Assembly (NCBI GenBank): GCA_036501345.1
Contig: DASYAN010000464.1
Location: 1 to 20,436, forward strand
DNA length: 20,436 bases
From: DASYAN01 sp036501345
GTDB taxonomy: Bacteria > Chloroflexota > Ktedonobacteria > Ktedonobacterales > Ktedonobacteraceae
Direction of reading: 5' to 3'
Shown here: one piece after another, positions 1 to 7,770 of the stretch
Position numbering within the stretch: position 1 is the stretch's first letter
Layout: each line of letters begins with the position of its first letter
Made by a program: the position numbers and the translations under genes
Notes under the pieces: model-generated
Databases searched by the model: none
What the model was told of the DNA's origin: nothing
The model's input: the letters and a program-made list of their open reading frames with translations, nothing else

Positions 1-1578
1 CGGATAGCTCACACCACCTGAGGTTCGCCAAGCCACAAAACCATCTGGTCGCACAAGCACCGCACCCGTTGCATCCACTCCATAAGCCTCACCGAAGCGA
101 CCTTCGACATCTTTCCACCCATTGACCCCTCCAACGCTATGCACTGGCAGCTCAAGGCCCATGTGTTGCTCCACATGGTATGCAGCCTCGCTCCAGGCGG
201 TCCCTTGGGCACCAACCAGCAGCGTCCACCTGCCTGCACACAGATCAATGGTTGAGACCTGTGAGCCATCACGCTCCAGCACGATATGAGGAGCACGTGT
301 CCCGGGAGTGCCATGCAGTATTGTCGGATGACAGGTGAGAGAAGCATAAGTGCTCTCTGCTTCGGCAATAATAGCCCGACTCTGGTAACAAAAACCGAAA
401 ATGAGTTCAGCATCCTCAATCAATGTGCTCTCTGCAGTGCCTGTGCGATAGAAGTAGCGCTCCAGGGTCTGTTCGACAGTTAGTTTGCCTATCGGCAGCC
501 GTTCCTCCTCATAGGAATCGAGCAATCCAGTACCAGCCTTGCCCTCCAGGATCAGAGACAGCTTCCAGGCCAGATTGAAGGCATCTTGAATACCAGTGCC
601 TGCACCCAGCCCACCAGTCGGCAGTACTGTATGGGCCGCATCACCAGCCAAGAAGATGCATCCCTTTCGATAACACTTTGTGTAGCTAGCTTGCAATTGC
701 CAAACCCCGACTTTAACTGGATCCCATGGATAAGCTGGCAGGATCTTGACCTGCAGATCGGGAACACCAGTGGCAATGCGAATGAGGTCAATACAGTCTT
801 GGTCGGTCACATCCTCACGTCGTTGCCCACGCTCAGGATGGATGGGAGCACCAAAGCTCCACCGCCGCTCATTATCCAGTTGCATCAGGCCACCCTGCCC
901 ATCGGGTAAGCGCGGATTACTCACAAAATACAGGTAGATACGCCGCCCACGCACCGCCTCATGCAGATCGGCTTCAAAAAGCACGTCCATGGAGTGAGAG
1001 ATTGTTCCAGGTCCGTGCATTTGGATACCGAGCCCATCACGAATGCTGCTGTGGCTGCCATCAGCGGCGATCAGGTACTGCGCTCGCACACGCCATTGGC
1101 GTCCGGTTGTGCGGTCACGCATGAGTGCAGAAACGCCTGTCTCATCTTGCTCGAAGGACATCATCTCCGTATGGAAATGAAGCTCGCTCCCCATCTTCTT
1201 AGCGTGCTCAGCAAGAATGGGTTCGAGGTGCTCCTGGCCGATGATGCATCCAGTCGTAGGCGAGAAGGCCGAGAAGTCACCCAGCCCTTTATCTAGATGA
1301 GCAAGCTCACGTCCCGCCAGGGACTCGACGCGCACCATGCCATGATTCTCAGCGAAGGGTGATCGGGCTGCCCGGATGGTCTCTTCTAATCCGAGTATGC
1401 GGAACAGTTCCATGGTGCGTGCATTATAGCCGCGTGCGCGAGGCAAGTGAGCTGGCTCGGAGTGCTTCTCAATCAGCAAGGACGGCACACCTTGCCAGGC
1501 GAGGAACAGTGACATGGAGAGCCCAACCAAGGCTCCTCCGACTATCAAGACGGGAACTTGGGCCTCTTCTGTTTCCAT
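1..1578 (-). CDS. FAD-dependent aromatic monooxygenase (PheA/TfdB type), C-terminus cut by window edge
   Basis: The frame is open for 526 codons and runs off the left edge without a stop. It has the three signatures of class A flavoprotein hydroxylases: an N-terminal Rossmann motif GGALVG at residues 14-19, a DG motif (LIAADGSHSS, D173), and a GD motif (LAGDAAHTVLPTGGLGAGTG, D313) that binds the FAD ribityl and phosphate. The roughly 150 residues after the GD domain fit the thioredoxin-like C-terminal domain of phenol and polyketide hydroxylases. The family inserts oxygen into phenols or aromatic polyketides using NAD(P)H; the substrate cannot be read here. The ATG at 1578 is preferred because GAAAGG lies 7 nt upstream; in-frame ATGs at 1581 and 1593 are possible. 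Oddity: the second Gly of GxGxxG is Ala16. The gene diverges from a SRPBCC gene, and a TetR gene lies close by, suggesting a regulated detoxification or tailoring unit. Confidence 0.88.
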   Translation of the reverse strand, partial: METEEAQVPVLIVGGALVGLSMSLFLAWQGVPSLLIEKHSEPAHLPRARGYNARTMELFRILGLEETIRAARSPFAENHGMVRVESLAGRELAHLDKGLGDFSAFSPTTGCIIGQEHLEPILAEHAKKMGSELHFHTEMMSFEQDETGVSALMRDRTTGRQWRVRAQYLIAADGSHSSIRDGLGIQMHGPGTISHSMDVLFEADLHEAVRGRRIYLYFVSNPRLPDGQGGLMQLDNERRWSFGAPIHPERGQRREDVTDQDCIDLIRIATGVPDLQVKILPAYPWDPVKVGVWQLQASYTKCYRKGCIFLAGDAAHTVLPTGGLGAGTGIQDAFNLAWKLSLILEGKAGTGLLDSYEEERLPIGKLTVEQTLERYFYRTGTAESTLIEDAELIFGFCYQSRAIIAEAESTYASLTCHPTILHGTPGTRAPHIVLERDGSQVSTIDLCAGRWTLLVGAQGTAWSEAAYHVEQHMGLELPVHSVGGVNGWKDVEGRFGEAYGVDATGAVLVRPDGFVAWRTSGGVSYP

Positions 1579-1725
1579 CATTTGACCTTTCATCTTCTCA
1601 ATTCCAGCAAGCAAGACTCGCCAAACGCTTCTGGAGACCTGACCTCTGCTGCTTCCTCCAAACGGAGAAGTGGTAAGTCGGGTCGCGGAAGGAAGAACCT
1701 CCTCGGCTTTAGCCAGGAGAGTGTC

Positions 1726-1754
1726 AGTCTAGCATGATCCTCTTGAACAGGCAA
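1726..1754 (-). promoter_or_regulatory. Candidate promoter for the monooxygenase
   Basis: On the minus strand TTGCCT (1754-1749) and TAGACT (1731-1726) are separated by exactly 17 bp, and a TGC extended -10 precedes the second hexamer. Each hexamer matches the sigma70 consensus at 4 of 6 positions. It would give a 5' leader of about 140 nt. It overlaps a divergent candidate promoter. Confidence 0.35.
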
Positions 1755-1771
1755 GTAATCTGTTTTAGAAT
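1743..1771 (+). promoter_or_regulatory. Candidate promoter for the SRPBCC gene
   Basis: TTGAAC (1743-1748) and TAGAAT (1766-1771) are spaced by 17 bp, matching the sigma70 consensus at 4 of 6 and 5 of 6 positions. The site overlaps the divergent monooxygenase promoter candidate by 12 bp, so a single bound repressor could control both directions. Confidence 0.38.
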
Positions 1772-1870
1772 GAGAACACCTAGACAAATTGAAACGAGGA
1801 GGCGAACTGCTACTGAAAATGCGGATTTTATTGTAGAGCGGTACCATTGTGTCATAGCGGGAAGAAATGT

Positions 1871-2413
1871 ATGCCTCTCATTCGGTTAGAAACAGCAATC
1901 AATGCTCCAGTCGAGCGATGTTTCGATCTGTCGCTCAGTGTGGACCTGCATCGTCACTCTGTCGCGCATACACATGAGCGTCCAGTTGCGGGCGTCACGT
2001 CAGGCATGATGAAACTAGGTGATAGCGTGACCTGGGAGGCTGTCCATTTTGGCCTCAAACAACATCTGACGTCAAAGATTACCGCCTATGAACGACCGTA
2101 CCGTTTCACTGATAAAATGGTCCAGGGGATTTTTCAGGAAATGACCCATATTCATGAGTTTATTACTCAACCACCGGGCACGCTCATGGTTGATCTGTTT
2201 ACATTCCGTGCTCCATTGGGCATCCTGGGAAGGGTGGCTGAGGCGTTGGTCCTCACACGCTACATGAAAGGACTCTTGCTGAGAAGGAACAAGTATCTGA
2301 ACTCTTTTTTATTATCCAACTTTGGGCTGCTATATGATCAGGAATGGTGCACTCCAATCCCCTCGATGATTTGTTGCGCAATCACAGAGGCTTGCCGTGA
2401 GATCTGTCGCTGA
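1871..2413 (+). CDS. SRPBCC-fold ligand-binding protein
   Basis: The 180-residue product starts with the typical SRPBCC opening (IRLETAINAPVERCFDLSLSVDLH). It continues with the GDSVTWEAVHFG strand pair, FTDKMVQGIFQEMTHIHEF and a C-terminal helix with RYMKGLLLRRNKYL. This fold forms a helix-grip cavity for hydrophobic ligands, and family members act as cyclases, hydrolases or carriers; no specific reaction can be assigned. The ATG at 1871 follows GGGAAGA; a TTG at 1847 is in frame but lacks a ribosome binding site. The last 25 codons lie antisense to the 3' end of the convergent TetR gene (76 bp overlap), and the tail after RRNKYLNSF does not look like the usual family ending. A lost stop codon or 3' rearrangement may have extended the protein. 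Its divergence from the aromatic monooxygenase suggests a role with the same substrate. Confidence 0.72.
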   Translation: MPLIRLETAINAPVERCFDLSLSVDLHRHSVAHTHERPVAGVTSGMMKLGDSVTWEAVHFGLKQHLTSKITAYERPYRFTDKMVQGIFQEMTHIHEFITQPPGTLMVDLFTFRAPLGILGRVAEALVLTRYMKGLLLRRNKYLNSFLLSNFGLLYDQEWCTPIPSMICCAITEACREICR

Positions 2414-2946
2414 GACCATCCTAGAACGCAAGCCGAATGGATATAGGACTCCGTCAGGGATAGCATAAGCAGAGCTGTGGCTTCAAGATCGCAGGGCTGG
2501 ATTTCCCCTGCCGCCTGACTTTCTTCCAACACTAAGGCGATGACAGCCAGATAATCACGTAAGAGCTTGGTGGCCTCATCTTGAAAGGCGCGATTGACTC
2601 CATAGAGAGCACTCATATACACATTGAAACTATCGCTGTTTTCTTGAGCTAGATGCATAAAGGCCAGGAAGAGCCGTTCCAGACGTTGTTGTAATGTTCC
2701 CCTTGCCACAAGGGTCGTACGAATTATTGCCAGTTGCGTCTGGGCAATCGAACGCAGCATCTCAACAAAGACATCACGTTTATTCTGAAAATAGAGGTAA
2801 ATCGTTCCTTTGCCAATACCTGCTTGCTCTGCAATCACATTGATATTGGCTTGATCAAATCCCAAACGAGCAAATTCACGAGCAGCCTCACGCAAAATGC
2901 GCTGCCGTGTGGCTTCGCGCATCTGCTCATCGACAATCTTGGGCAT
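2338..2946 (-). CDS. TetR/AcrR family transcriptional regulator
   Basis: The 202-residue protein has the TetR N-terminal helix-turn-helix: ATRQRILREAAREFARLGF at residues 12-30, then INVIAEQAGIGKGTIYLYF with the recognition helix near residues 43-52, then NKRDVFVEML. The all-helical C-terminal two thirds would bind an effector and dimerise. The ATG at 2946 is preceded by a very strong Shine-Dalgarno (GGAAGGGGG, about 5 nt spacing). It converges on the SRPBCC gene and probably represses itself and the neighbouring monooxygenase and SRPBCC genes. That is inference from context; the ligand is unknown. Confidence 0.9.
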   Translation of the reverse strand: MPKIVDEQMREATRQRILREAAREFARLGFDQANINVIAEQAGIGKGTIYLYFQNKRDVFVEMLRSIAQTQLAIIRTTLVARGTLQQRLERLFLAFMHLAQENSDSFNVYMSALYGVNRAFQDEATKLLRDYLAVIALVLEESQAAGEIQPCDLEATALLMLSLTESYIHSACVLGWSQRQISRQASVIAQQIIEGIGVHHS

Positions 2947-2991
2947 TATTCCCCCTTCCTGGTCCTATCATTACCCACACGTTTTTGGAGG

Positions 2992-3027
2992 TCGCTGTAG
3001 CGAGGATCGAAAAGCAGAGATTCTCTG
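2992..3027. promoter_or_regulatory. Candidate operator palindromes upstream of the TetR gene
   Basis: Two perfect inverted repeats sit 46-81 bp upstream of the TetR start. TCGCT-GT-AGCGA lies at 2992-3003 and CAGAGA-T-TCTCTG at 3015-3027. TetR-family proteins usually bind palindromes in their own promoter, so either could be an autoregulatory site. No footprint evidence is available. The remaining stretch 3028-3248 shows no gene; a small hairpin (TTGCTC-CGTCA-GAGCAA, 3179-3195) lacks a T tract and is a poor terminator. Confidence 0.28.
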
Positions 3028-3248
3028 TTACCTGTTCAATGCGTTTTCGCTTGTCGCCATGGTTCATAAAAGAGTCCCAAAAGCTATGGGAAACGGCGAG
3101 TCCTGCTGAGGGAGGTAACAATCTCATCTCTTGTCTCTATCATAGCACATTTGTGGCGAGCGAACCGGATAGGCACATTTGCTCCGTCAGAGCAAGCGTG
3201 CTCAAGCCAAGACAGAAGAGGAGGTGGCTTCATCTTCTGTTAACATAC

Positions 3249-4367
3249 TCAAGCCCCGAGAATTTTTATAAAATCGTATTGCTGCTGTGAAATACTACTG
3301 CAGGTTGGTGAAGCTGAACCGCCCGCGCCTGTATCGCAGGACTTATCGCGTCCTAGTGACCATATCGAGAGCATACTAACATAACTGTTTTGCTTCGCAA
3401 AGGCAACCAGACTACGCGCATCATCAAGACTAAAGATTTCCCCTTGCGAGTCGTTCTGGCCAATCATAGGAGTGATGCCGATCTTCGCTGGCAAGCCCGT
3501 AGATGCCACCTGCTTCTGTGTAGCCTGGGCTGCACTAATAGCATCCTGTCCCATATGGCTATCAGGTTGACCGTAATCCATTGTCATAATATTAACGACA
3601 CTCACCTTAACCTTATTGTCAGCCGTATTTTGTAGAAGCTTTACGTCGCCATCAGTCAGGCCTGTTGGCAAAACTGGTAGGGTATAGGTAACAACAAGGT
3701 TCGAATTAGTTTGCTCTAAAGCGGCAAGTGCTTTATTGCGTCGGTCAACCGAAGCTGTATCCCCAACAGCAGCCGCACTATCAATATCAAAATCCAGATG
3801 AGTGATTTTGTATGCATCTATAATATTTTGATACTGCTGTTTGAGACTAGAAACGTCTGTACAAGCTTGTGCTAGTTCTGTACCATTTGCGCCACCAAAG
3901 GAAATGGCGACATCACCACCTGATTGGCGCAATTGATTGATTGCAACCATCATCGGGTCCGCAGTACCTGAAGAGGATCCCGCAGGGGGCTGGCCTGCTT
4001 TGGTGTAATCGCCCCATATCGCTTGGCAACCACTGCTGATAATAAAGGCGAGTATGTAGTCTTTAGTACTGGTCTTCTGTGCAGCTTGTACAATCTGGTT
4101 AGGACTACTACCCGTAGCGGAACTAGGCTCGGTATAGAGGTATGGAGCAAAGGCAAATGTATTATTCTGTGTGGCTGGCTGTACTGGCGAAGCAGACGGT
4201 GAAGCTTGTTGTGCTAGAGCAGACGGTGAAGCTTGTTGTGCTAGAGCAGACGGTGAAGCAGCTGTTGTAGAGAGGGGATTATTTTCAGGTGAAAAAGATG
4301 AGTTATAACAGCAACATGCTAGTGAACACAAAATCAGCATTAGAAGCATTAGAAAAACTCTTAGCAT
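3249..4367 (-). CDS. Secreted GH18 chitinase-like (lipo)protein with altered catalytic residue
   Basis: The 372-residue product begins with a hydrophobic export signal rich in Leu and Met, ending in a Cys cluster (CSLACCC, residues 14-20) that may be an imperfect lipobox. Residues 30-70 form a Ser/Pro/Ala/Gln linker with a duplicated 9-residue unit. The rest resembles a GH18 TIM barrel: GGDVAISFGGANG (150-162) is the conserved strand-3 motif, LDFDIDSAAAVGDTAS (191-206) is the active-site strand, and MTMDYG is the strand-6 motif. GH18 enzymes cleave chitin-type beta-1,4-GlcNAc links using the last Glu of DxxDxDxE; here that position is Asp196, so activity may be reduced or replaced by glycan binding. 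The ATG at 4367 opens the signal peptide; an in-frame TTG at 4385 is less likely. It lies downstream of the LamG-receptor gene on the same strand. Confidence 0.75.
   Translation of the reverse strand: MLRVFLMLLMLILCSLACCCYNSSFSPENNPLSTTAASPSALAQQASPSALAQQASPSASPVQPATQNNTFAFAPYLYTEPSSATGSSPNQIVQAAQKTSTKDYILAFIISSGCQAIWGDYTKAGQPPAGSSSGTADPMMVAINQLRQSGGDVAISFGGANGTELAQACTDVSSLKQQYQNIIDAYKITHLDFDIDSAAAVGDTASVDRRNKALAALEQTNSNLVVTYTLPVLPTGLTDGDVKLLQNTADNKVKVSVVNIMTMDYGQPDSHMGQDAISAAQATQKQVASTGLPAKIGITPMIGQNDSQGEIFSLDDARSLVAFAKQNSYVSMLSIWSLGRDKSCDTGAGGSASPTCSSISQQQYDFIKILGA
4192..4259 (-). repeat. 27-bp tandem repeat in the signal-proximal linker
   Basis: Two identical 27-bp copies (4192-4218 and 4219-4245) are followed by a 14-bp partial third copy. 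They encode SPSALAQQA repeated in the flexible linker of the GH18-like protein. Length variation by slippage would keep the frame. Confidence 0.9.
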
Positions 4368-4417
4368 TTGTTCAGTACAGCGCAAATATCCCTCTATGAC
4401 CTTTGAGATATGGGAAA

Positions 4418-4427
4418 ATAGCGCTAT
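4418..4427. promoter_or_regulatory. Palindrome ATAGCGCTAT upstream of the GH18-like gene
   Basis: A perfect 10-bp palindrome lies about 50 bp upstream of the GH18-like start. It is partly nested in a wider GAGATA/TATCTC pair (4405-4410 and 4425-4430). It could be an operator; this rests only on symmetry and position. Confidence 0.22.
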
Positions 4428-4523
4428 CTCCTTATATATTAATATGCGTTAAAGAGAGCATTTCTTGACTCTGCAAAGATGCGCTCTTGCTGCCAAGAAT
4501 ACCGAATGCGAGAGGGTTTTTCC

Positions 4524-4590
4524 AGGACATCTAGGGAATAACTTAGAGGACAACAGGGAACAACTTAGAGGAAGAAGGGAACAACTTTGA
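4524..4590 (+). repeat. Repeat block A: three AGGGAAYAACTT units, 21-22 bp period
   Basis: After a GGACATCT lead, AGGGAATAACTT (from 4533), AGGGAACAACTT (from 4555) and AGGGAACAACTT (from 4576) form a phased direct-repeat array. It lies about 165-225 bp upstream of the GH18-like gene start. A closely similar block in the same orientation lies upstream of the LamG-receptor gene at 7340-7414. It could be an operator array or a transposase-binding transposon end. The rest of 4591-4734 shows no gene. Confidence 0.7.
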
Positions 4591-4734
4591 TACTTTTCTG
4601 AAAGTCGCACTACATATCATATAATACTCTAAGTGCCATTATTTTCATGGGTGCTACTAGTGCATGGATTACTGGTGGCGAAGTCTAAAAGTCTGTCTTA
4701 GTTAATACGAACCAGCTTCTCAGGGTACGTCCCG

Positions 4735-4757
4735 AGGAGCTACTGTGTGAAGCTCCT
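4735..4757 (-). terminator. Hairpin after the LamG-receptor gene
   Basis: A 7-bp perfect stem (AGGAGCT/AGCTCCT) with a 9-nt loop starts 9 bp past the stop of the receptor gene. No T tract follows, so it may be a weak or factor-assisted terminator or only a 3'-end stabiliser. Confidence 0.33.
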
Positions 4758-4765
4758 GGATTTAT

Positions 4766-7054
4766 TCATGGGGAGTCGTCGCCAAAGGATGCATAGAGGT
4801 TTGCCACATCTGCAGTGCTCAACGCACGGTTGTAGAGACGCACATCATCAATCTTGCCAGACCAGAAATTGGCTGCTTTACCCCATTTAGCCCTTCCAAT
4901 TACCGTTTCCCCACTGGCATTCCAGGTTGCTGGCACCATTTGAGTACTTCGCAATACACCATTCACATAGAGACTGCTCTGTGCAGCCCTAGCATCGTAG
5001 ACTCCTACGAGATGATACCAGACATGGGCCATCGGTTCGAAATTGGATGTGGCGCGAATGGTAGTTCCAGTGGTCGAGTCAGAGTTCACCAGACTAAAGG
5101 CAAACTGTCCGCTAAGGATGTCACTACGGGGAGTGAACTGGAGATAGAAACCGCCGACGTTATTACCATCCTGGCTGACAGCGGTATACCATTTATTCAG
5201 ATCAGAGAGCAGAACCCAGGCAGAGACGGTAAAACTGGTGCTGGTGTCCACAATTGGTCTATTGATATCTACAGTATTGCTTGAGCCATCAAAACTCAAT
5301 CCATTGCCAAAACGTCCTGTGGACCAAGTCGCGCCATTGATCTGAGCACGATTGCCATTACCAGACATGTCTAGTGTACTGGCACCAGAACCTTCGTTAA
5401 ATGACCAGCAGCCGATTAGGCTAGGTGACTCTGCAGATTTACTCGTCCTTAATGGTAAAAAAACAGCGCAAATGCCCGAAGATACAATTAACAGACAAAA
5501 AAGCACTAACCATAAATATTTACTCTCTTTGGGCTTTTTTCTTCTCTTCAAAGGCTCATTTTTGTCAGTATCCTTTGGCAACGACCACATTATCTCATCT
5601 ATCTTATCTATTCCAGACTTATGCTGTTCATGTACTAGGTTTGCAGATACTGGTGCAGGCAGATGATTTCTCCCTTGTTCTCCAAAGAGATTGGTGAGCC
5701 ATAAATCATCAACATCTTCCATTCGTTGCTCTTGTGCTGCCGAGACTTTGCCCTGGACGTGTACATAGTCGGCAACCACCTGATGCAAGAAATAGCGTCC
5801 TAGCCCCCAGACTTCGAGCAACCCAGCATCGCAGAGCATATCCAGTGTCGCGACTGGCTGTTGGGTTACGGCTAAGGCTGCTTCCTCCGAAAAGCTCTCT
5901 GGCTTGGGCAGAAAGATGCACAGAGCACACAAAGCGGCATGAGCTTGTGGACTGAGCTGCTGGTCACACATCGCAATAGCAGCATATAAATTGAGGAACC
6001 TAGCATCTCCAAGACTGGCAGAACTTTGCTCAGGTACCCTTGGCACATTCACACGTAAGCACTCCTCGGTATCATGCAAGAGAGCTAGAGCCCTTTGCAG
6101 CGGGTGAGGCTGAGCAGGAAAGGGCTGGCAAGCCAGATAGGAACCCATCAGTGTCAAGGTGAGCGGTACACCACCCACCGCCTCCACCAGAGCGTGGGCC
6201 TCCTGAGGATCTTGCTCTACAAGCTCTGGGACAAAGCGGCTCAGCAGAGCGATCCTCTCCGTTTCCTCTAGCTGTCCAATCGTAATTGCTCCCTTCTGGT
6301 CAAAAGCGAGGGCTACTTCAGAGAGACGCGTGGTTACCACATGAGCACATCCTATCCCTCCAACCTGTAAGGATAAGGCTTCCTCTGCCGTCCAGGCATC
6401 ACTGATGATCAGCAACAAGCGGCGGCTCCCAATAGCAGCCCGCAAGGCTCGGCTCCAGGACTCTCGGCTACTGATGTTTTCCACCTGACTTGGCATGACC
6501 CCTAAGAGCATTCCCCAGCGAGCGAGATGCCCCAGAACATTGGGACGTGGTCCCAGCCCTGCCCACAGGATCCCATCGCAGAAGTGGTCACGTATCTGCT
6601 GGTCCATGGCTAGTACTGCAGCCAAAGCGGTTTTGCCGATGCCAGGTAAGCCATCCACAGCTCGTAAGGCGACATCCTCTCCTGCCAAGAGTCGCTCTTT
6701 GACCTCCATCAATAAGCCATGGCGTCCCACCAGACTGGTGGCACTCTCCAGAGACTGCGGGATACTCGGGTCAGCCAGGAAGGATGCTTGCATAGGAATA
6801 GCTGGCGCAGGGGATCGGGCGCCAAAGGAAGCAATATCCTCAAATGTCGTGTTCCTATCGGCAGAGAGCAAGCCTAATTGCTGAGCGGTCTTGCCAAAGA
6901 GCAGACAGAGTTGCTCACGAAAATAAGGATAAGGGAGAGCTTTCCCTCGTTCCCAACGACCCACCGTTCTTGCATCAACTCCCACGGCCTCTGCAACTCT
7001 GGCCTGGGTCCAGCCACGTTTTATACGCTCTGCTCTCAATAAATCAGCTTTCAT
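4766..7054 (-). CDS. Membrane-tethered STAND regulator: HTH, NB-ARC, one TM span, LamG domain
   Basis: The 762-residue protein has four parts. Residues 4-60 form a XRE-type helix-turn-helix (RGWTQARVAEAVGVDARTVG). Residues 108-435 form an NB-ARC ATPase: P-loop GLPGIGKT (135-142), Walker B-like LLLIISDAW (213-221), HVVTTRLSE, VGGVPLTL, and a winged-helix end YFLHQVVADY. A basic stretch (KRRKKPKESK, 503-512) leads into one membrane span (513-535). Residues 546-755 form a LamG/concanavalin-like domain with SFNEGSG, VSAWV, WYHLVGVYD and GKIDDVRLYNRALS. By the positive-inside rule the DNA-binding and ATPase parts are cytoplasmic and the LamG part is outside, where such folds bind glycans or proteins. 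The ATG at 7054 is chosen because AAAGAGG lies 6 nt upstream; a TTG at 7186 has no ribosome binding site. No WD40 or TPR sensor is present. The role as a surface-signal transcription regulator is inferred. Confidence 0.88.
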   Translation of the reverse strand: MKADLLRAERIKRGWTQARVAEAVGVDARTVGRWERGKALPYPYFREQLCLLFGKTAQQLGLLSADRNTTFEDIASFGARSPAPAIPMQASFLADPSIPQSLESATSLVGRHGLLMEVKERLLAGEDVALRAVDGLPGIGKTALAAVLAMDQQIRDHFCDGILWAGLGPRPNVLGHLARWGMLLGVMPSQVENISSRESWSRALRAAIGSRRLLLIISDAWTAEEALSLQVGGIGCAHVVTTRLSEVALAFDQKGAITIGQLEETERIALLSRFVPELVEQDPQEAHALVEAVGGVPLTLTLMGSYLACQPFPAQPHPLQRALALLHDTEECLRVNVPRVPEQSSASLGDARFLNLYAAIAMCDQQLSPQAHAALCALCIFLPKPESFSEEAALAVTQQPVATLDMLCDAGLLEVWGLGRYFLHQVVADYVHVQGKVSAAQEQRMEDVDDLWLTNLFGEQGRNHLPAPVSANLVHEQHKSGIDKIDEIMWSLPKDTDKNEPLKRRKKPKESKYLWLVLFCLLIVSSGICAVFLPLRTSKSAESPSLIGCWSFNEGSGASTLDMSGNGNRAQINGATWSTGRFGNGLSFDGSSNTVDINRPIVDTSTSFTVSAWVLLSDLNKWYTAVSQDGNNVGGFYLQFTPRSDILSGQFAFSLVNSDSTTGTTIRATSNFEPMAHVWYHLVGVYDARAAQSSLYVNGVLRSTQMVPATWNASGETVIGRAKWGKAANFWSGKIDDVRLYNRALSTADVANLYASFGDDSP

Positions 7055-7339
7055 CTGAGGCCTCTTTCTTTCTAGACAAGACATGCAAGCATTCTCTGGC
7101 TTCATCAGCCTTTCTAGCAGTTCACAGAAGTGAGCTCTCAGAGTCGATGAACTAATGACCTCTCTAATAGGTTCACTTTTTCTCAAGACCAGTGTATAAC
7201 AATTGGCCTGATCCTTTTATTCAGTAGAGATACCGCTCTGATCGCTCCTCATAAATAAACTTTCGCATTGCTTCACTCAGAAGCCTTCTCGCTACTCGTC
7301 TTCTCTCCTAAAGGATAGCCAACACAAGAGTTTTTTTCT

Positions 7340-7414
7340 AGGACATTTAGGGACAACTTTCGTCACAAAAGGGAACAACTTCGCCACAAAAAAGGACAAC
7401 TTCGCCACAAAACG
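7340..7414 (+). repeat. Repeat block B: three AGGGAACAACTT-like units, 21 bp period
   Basis: GGACATTT leads into AGGGACAACTTTCGTCACAA (from 7349), AGGGAACAACTTCGCCACAA (from 7370) and AAAGGACAACTTCGCCACAA (from 7391), each exactly 21 bp apart. The block lies about 290-360 bp upstream of the receptor start and has the same strand sense as block A. Phasing near two helical turns suits cooperative protein binding, either by a regulator or by a transposase. The remainder of 7055-7339 shows no gene. Confidence 0.72.
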
Positions 7415-7485
7415 ACTCCTGATCGTAAGCGAGCTCCGATGTCAGACCTTTTCACCACAAGAGAGGATCTACGCGAACCTCACTT

Positions 7486-7663
7486 TAAGCAATCGTGATT
7501 GCTCCCTTCTGGTCAAAGGCGAGGGCTACCTCAGAGAGCTGCGTAGTCACCACATGAGCACATCCTATCCCTCCAATCTGCAAGGCCATCACATTCTCAA
7601 CTGTCCAAGCACCACTGATGATTAGCAGTAGGCGGCGACTCCCAATCGCTGTTCGTAATGATG
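7486..7663 (-). pseudogene. Fragment of a second NB-ARC receptor gene
   Basis: This segment encodes LRTAIGSRRLLLIISGAW followed by VGGIGCAHVVTT-like sequence, ending LSEVALAFDQKGAITI. That closely copies residues about 203-259 of the adjacent full-length NB-ARC protein, and the DNA is also clearly similar (compare 6283-6460). Homology stops abruptly on both sides: a stop codon directly follows GAITI, and unrelated or transposon-like sequence lies upstream. It is a remnant of a paralogous or duplicated gene broken by transposition. The 122-residue reading frame containing it (to 7853) is a chance fusion. Confidence 0.82.
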
Positions 7664-7770
7664 CGGCATTTTGATTTTCACTACCAAGAAGCACTACAAT
7701 TGTTACTTGGAAGGCTAAGGCGACAAGACGGGTAAACGGGTTGCAGGGTAGCTGGTAAATAAGGTGGCAT

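Noticed and set aside
1590..1847. An 85-residue minus-strand frame upstream of the monooxygenase
   Set aside because: It covers the divergent promoter region, has no ribosome binding site and overlaps the start of the monooxygenase.
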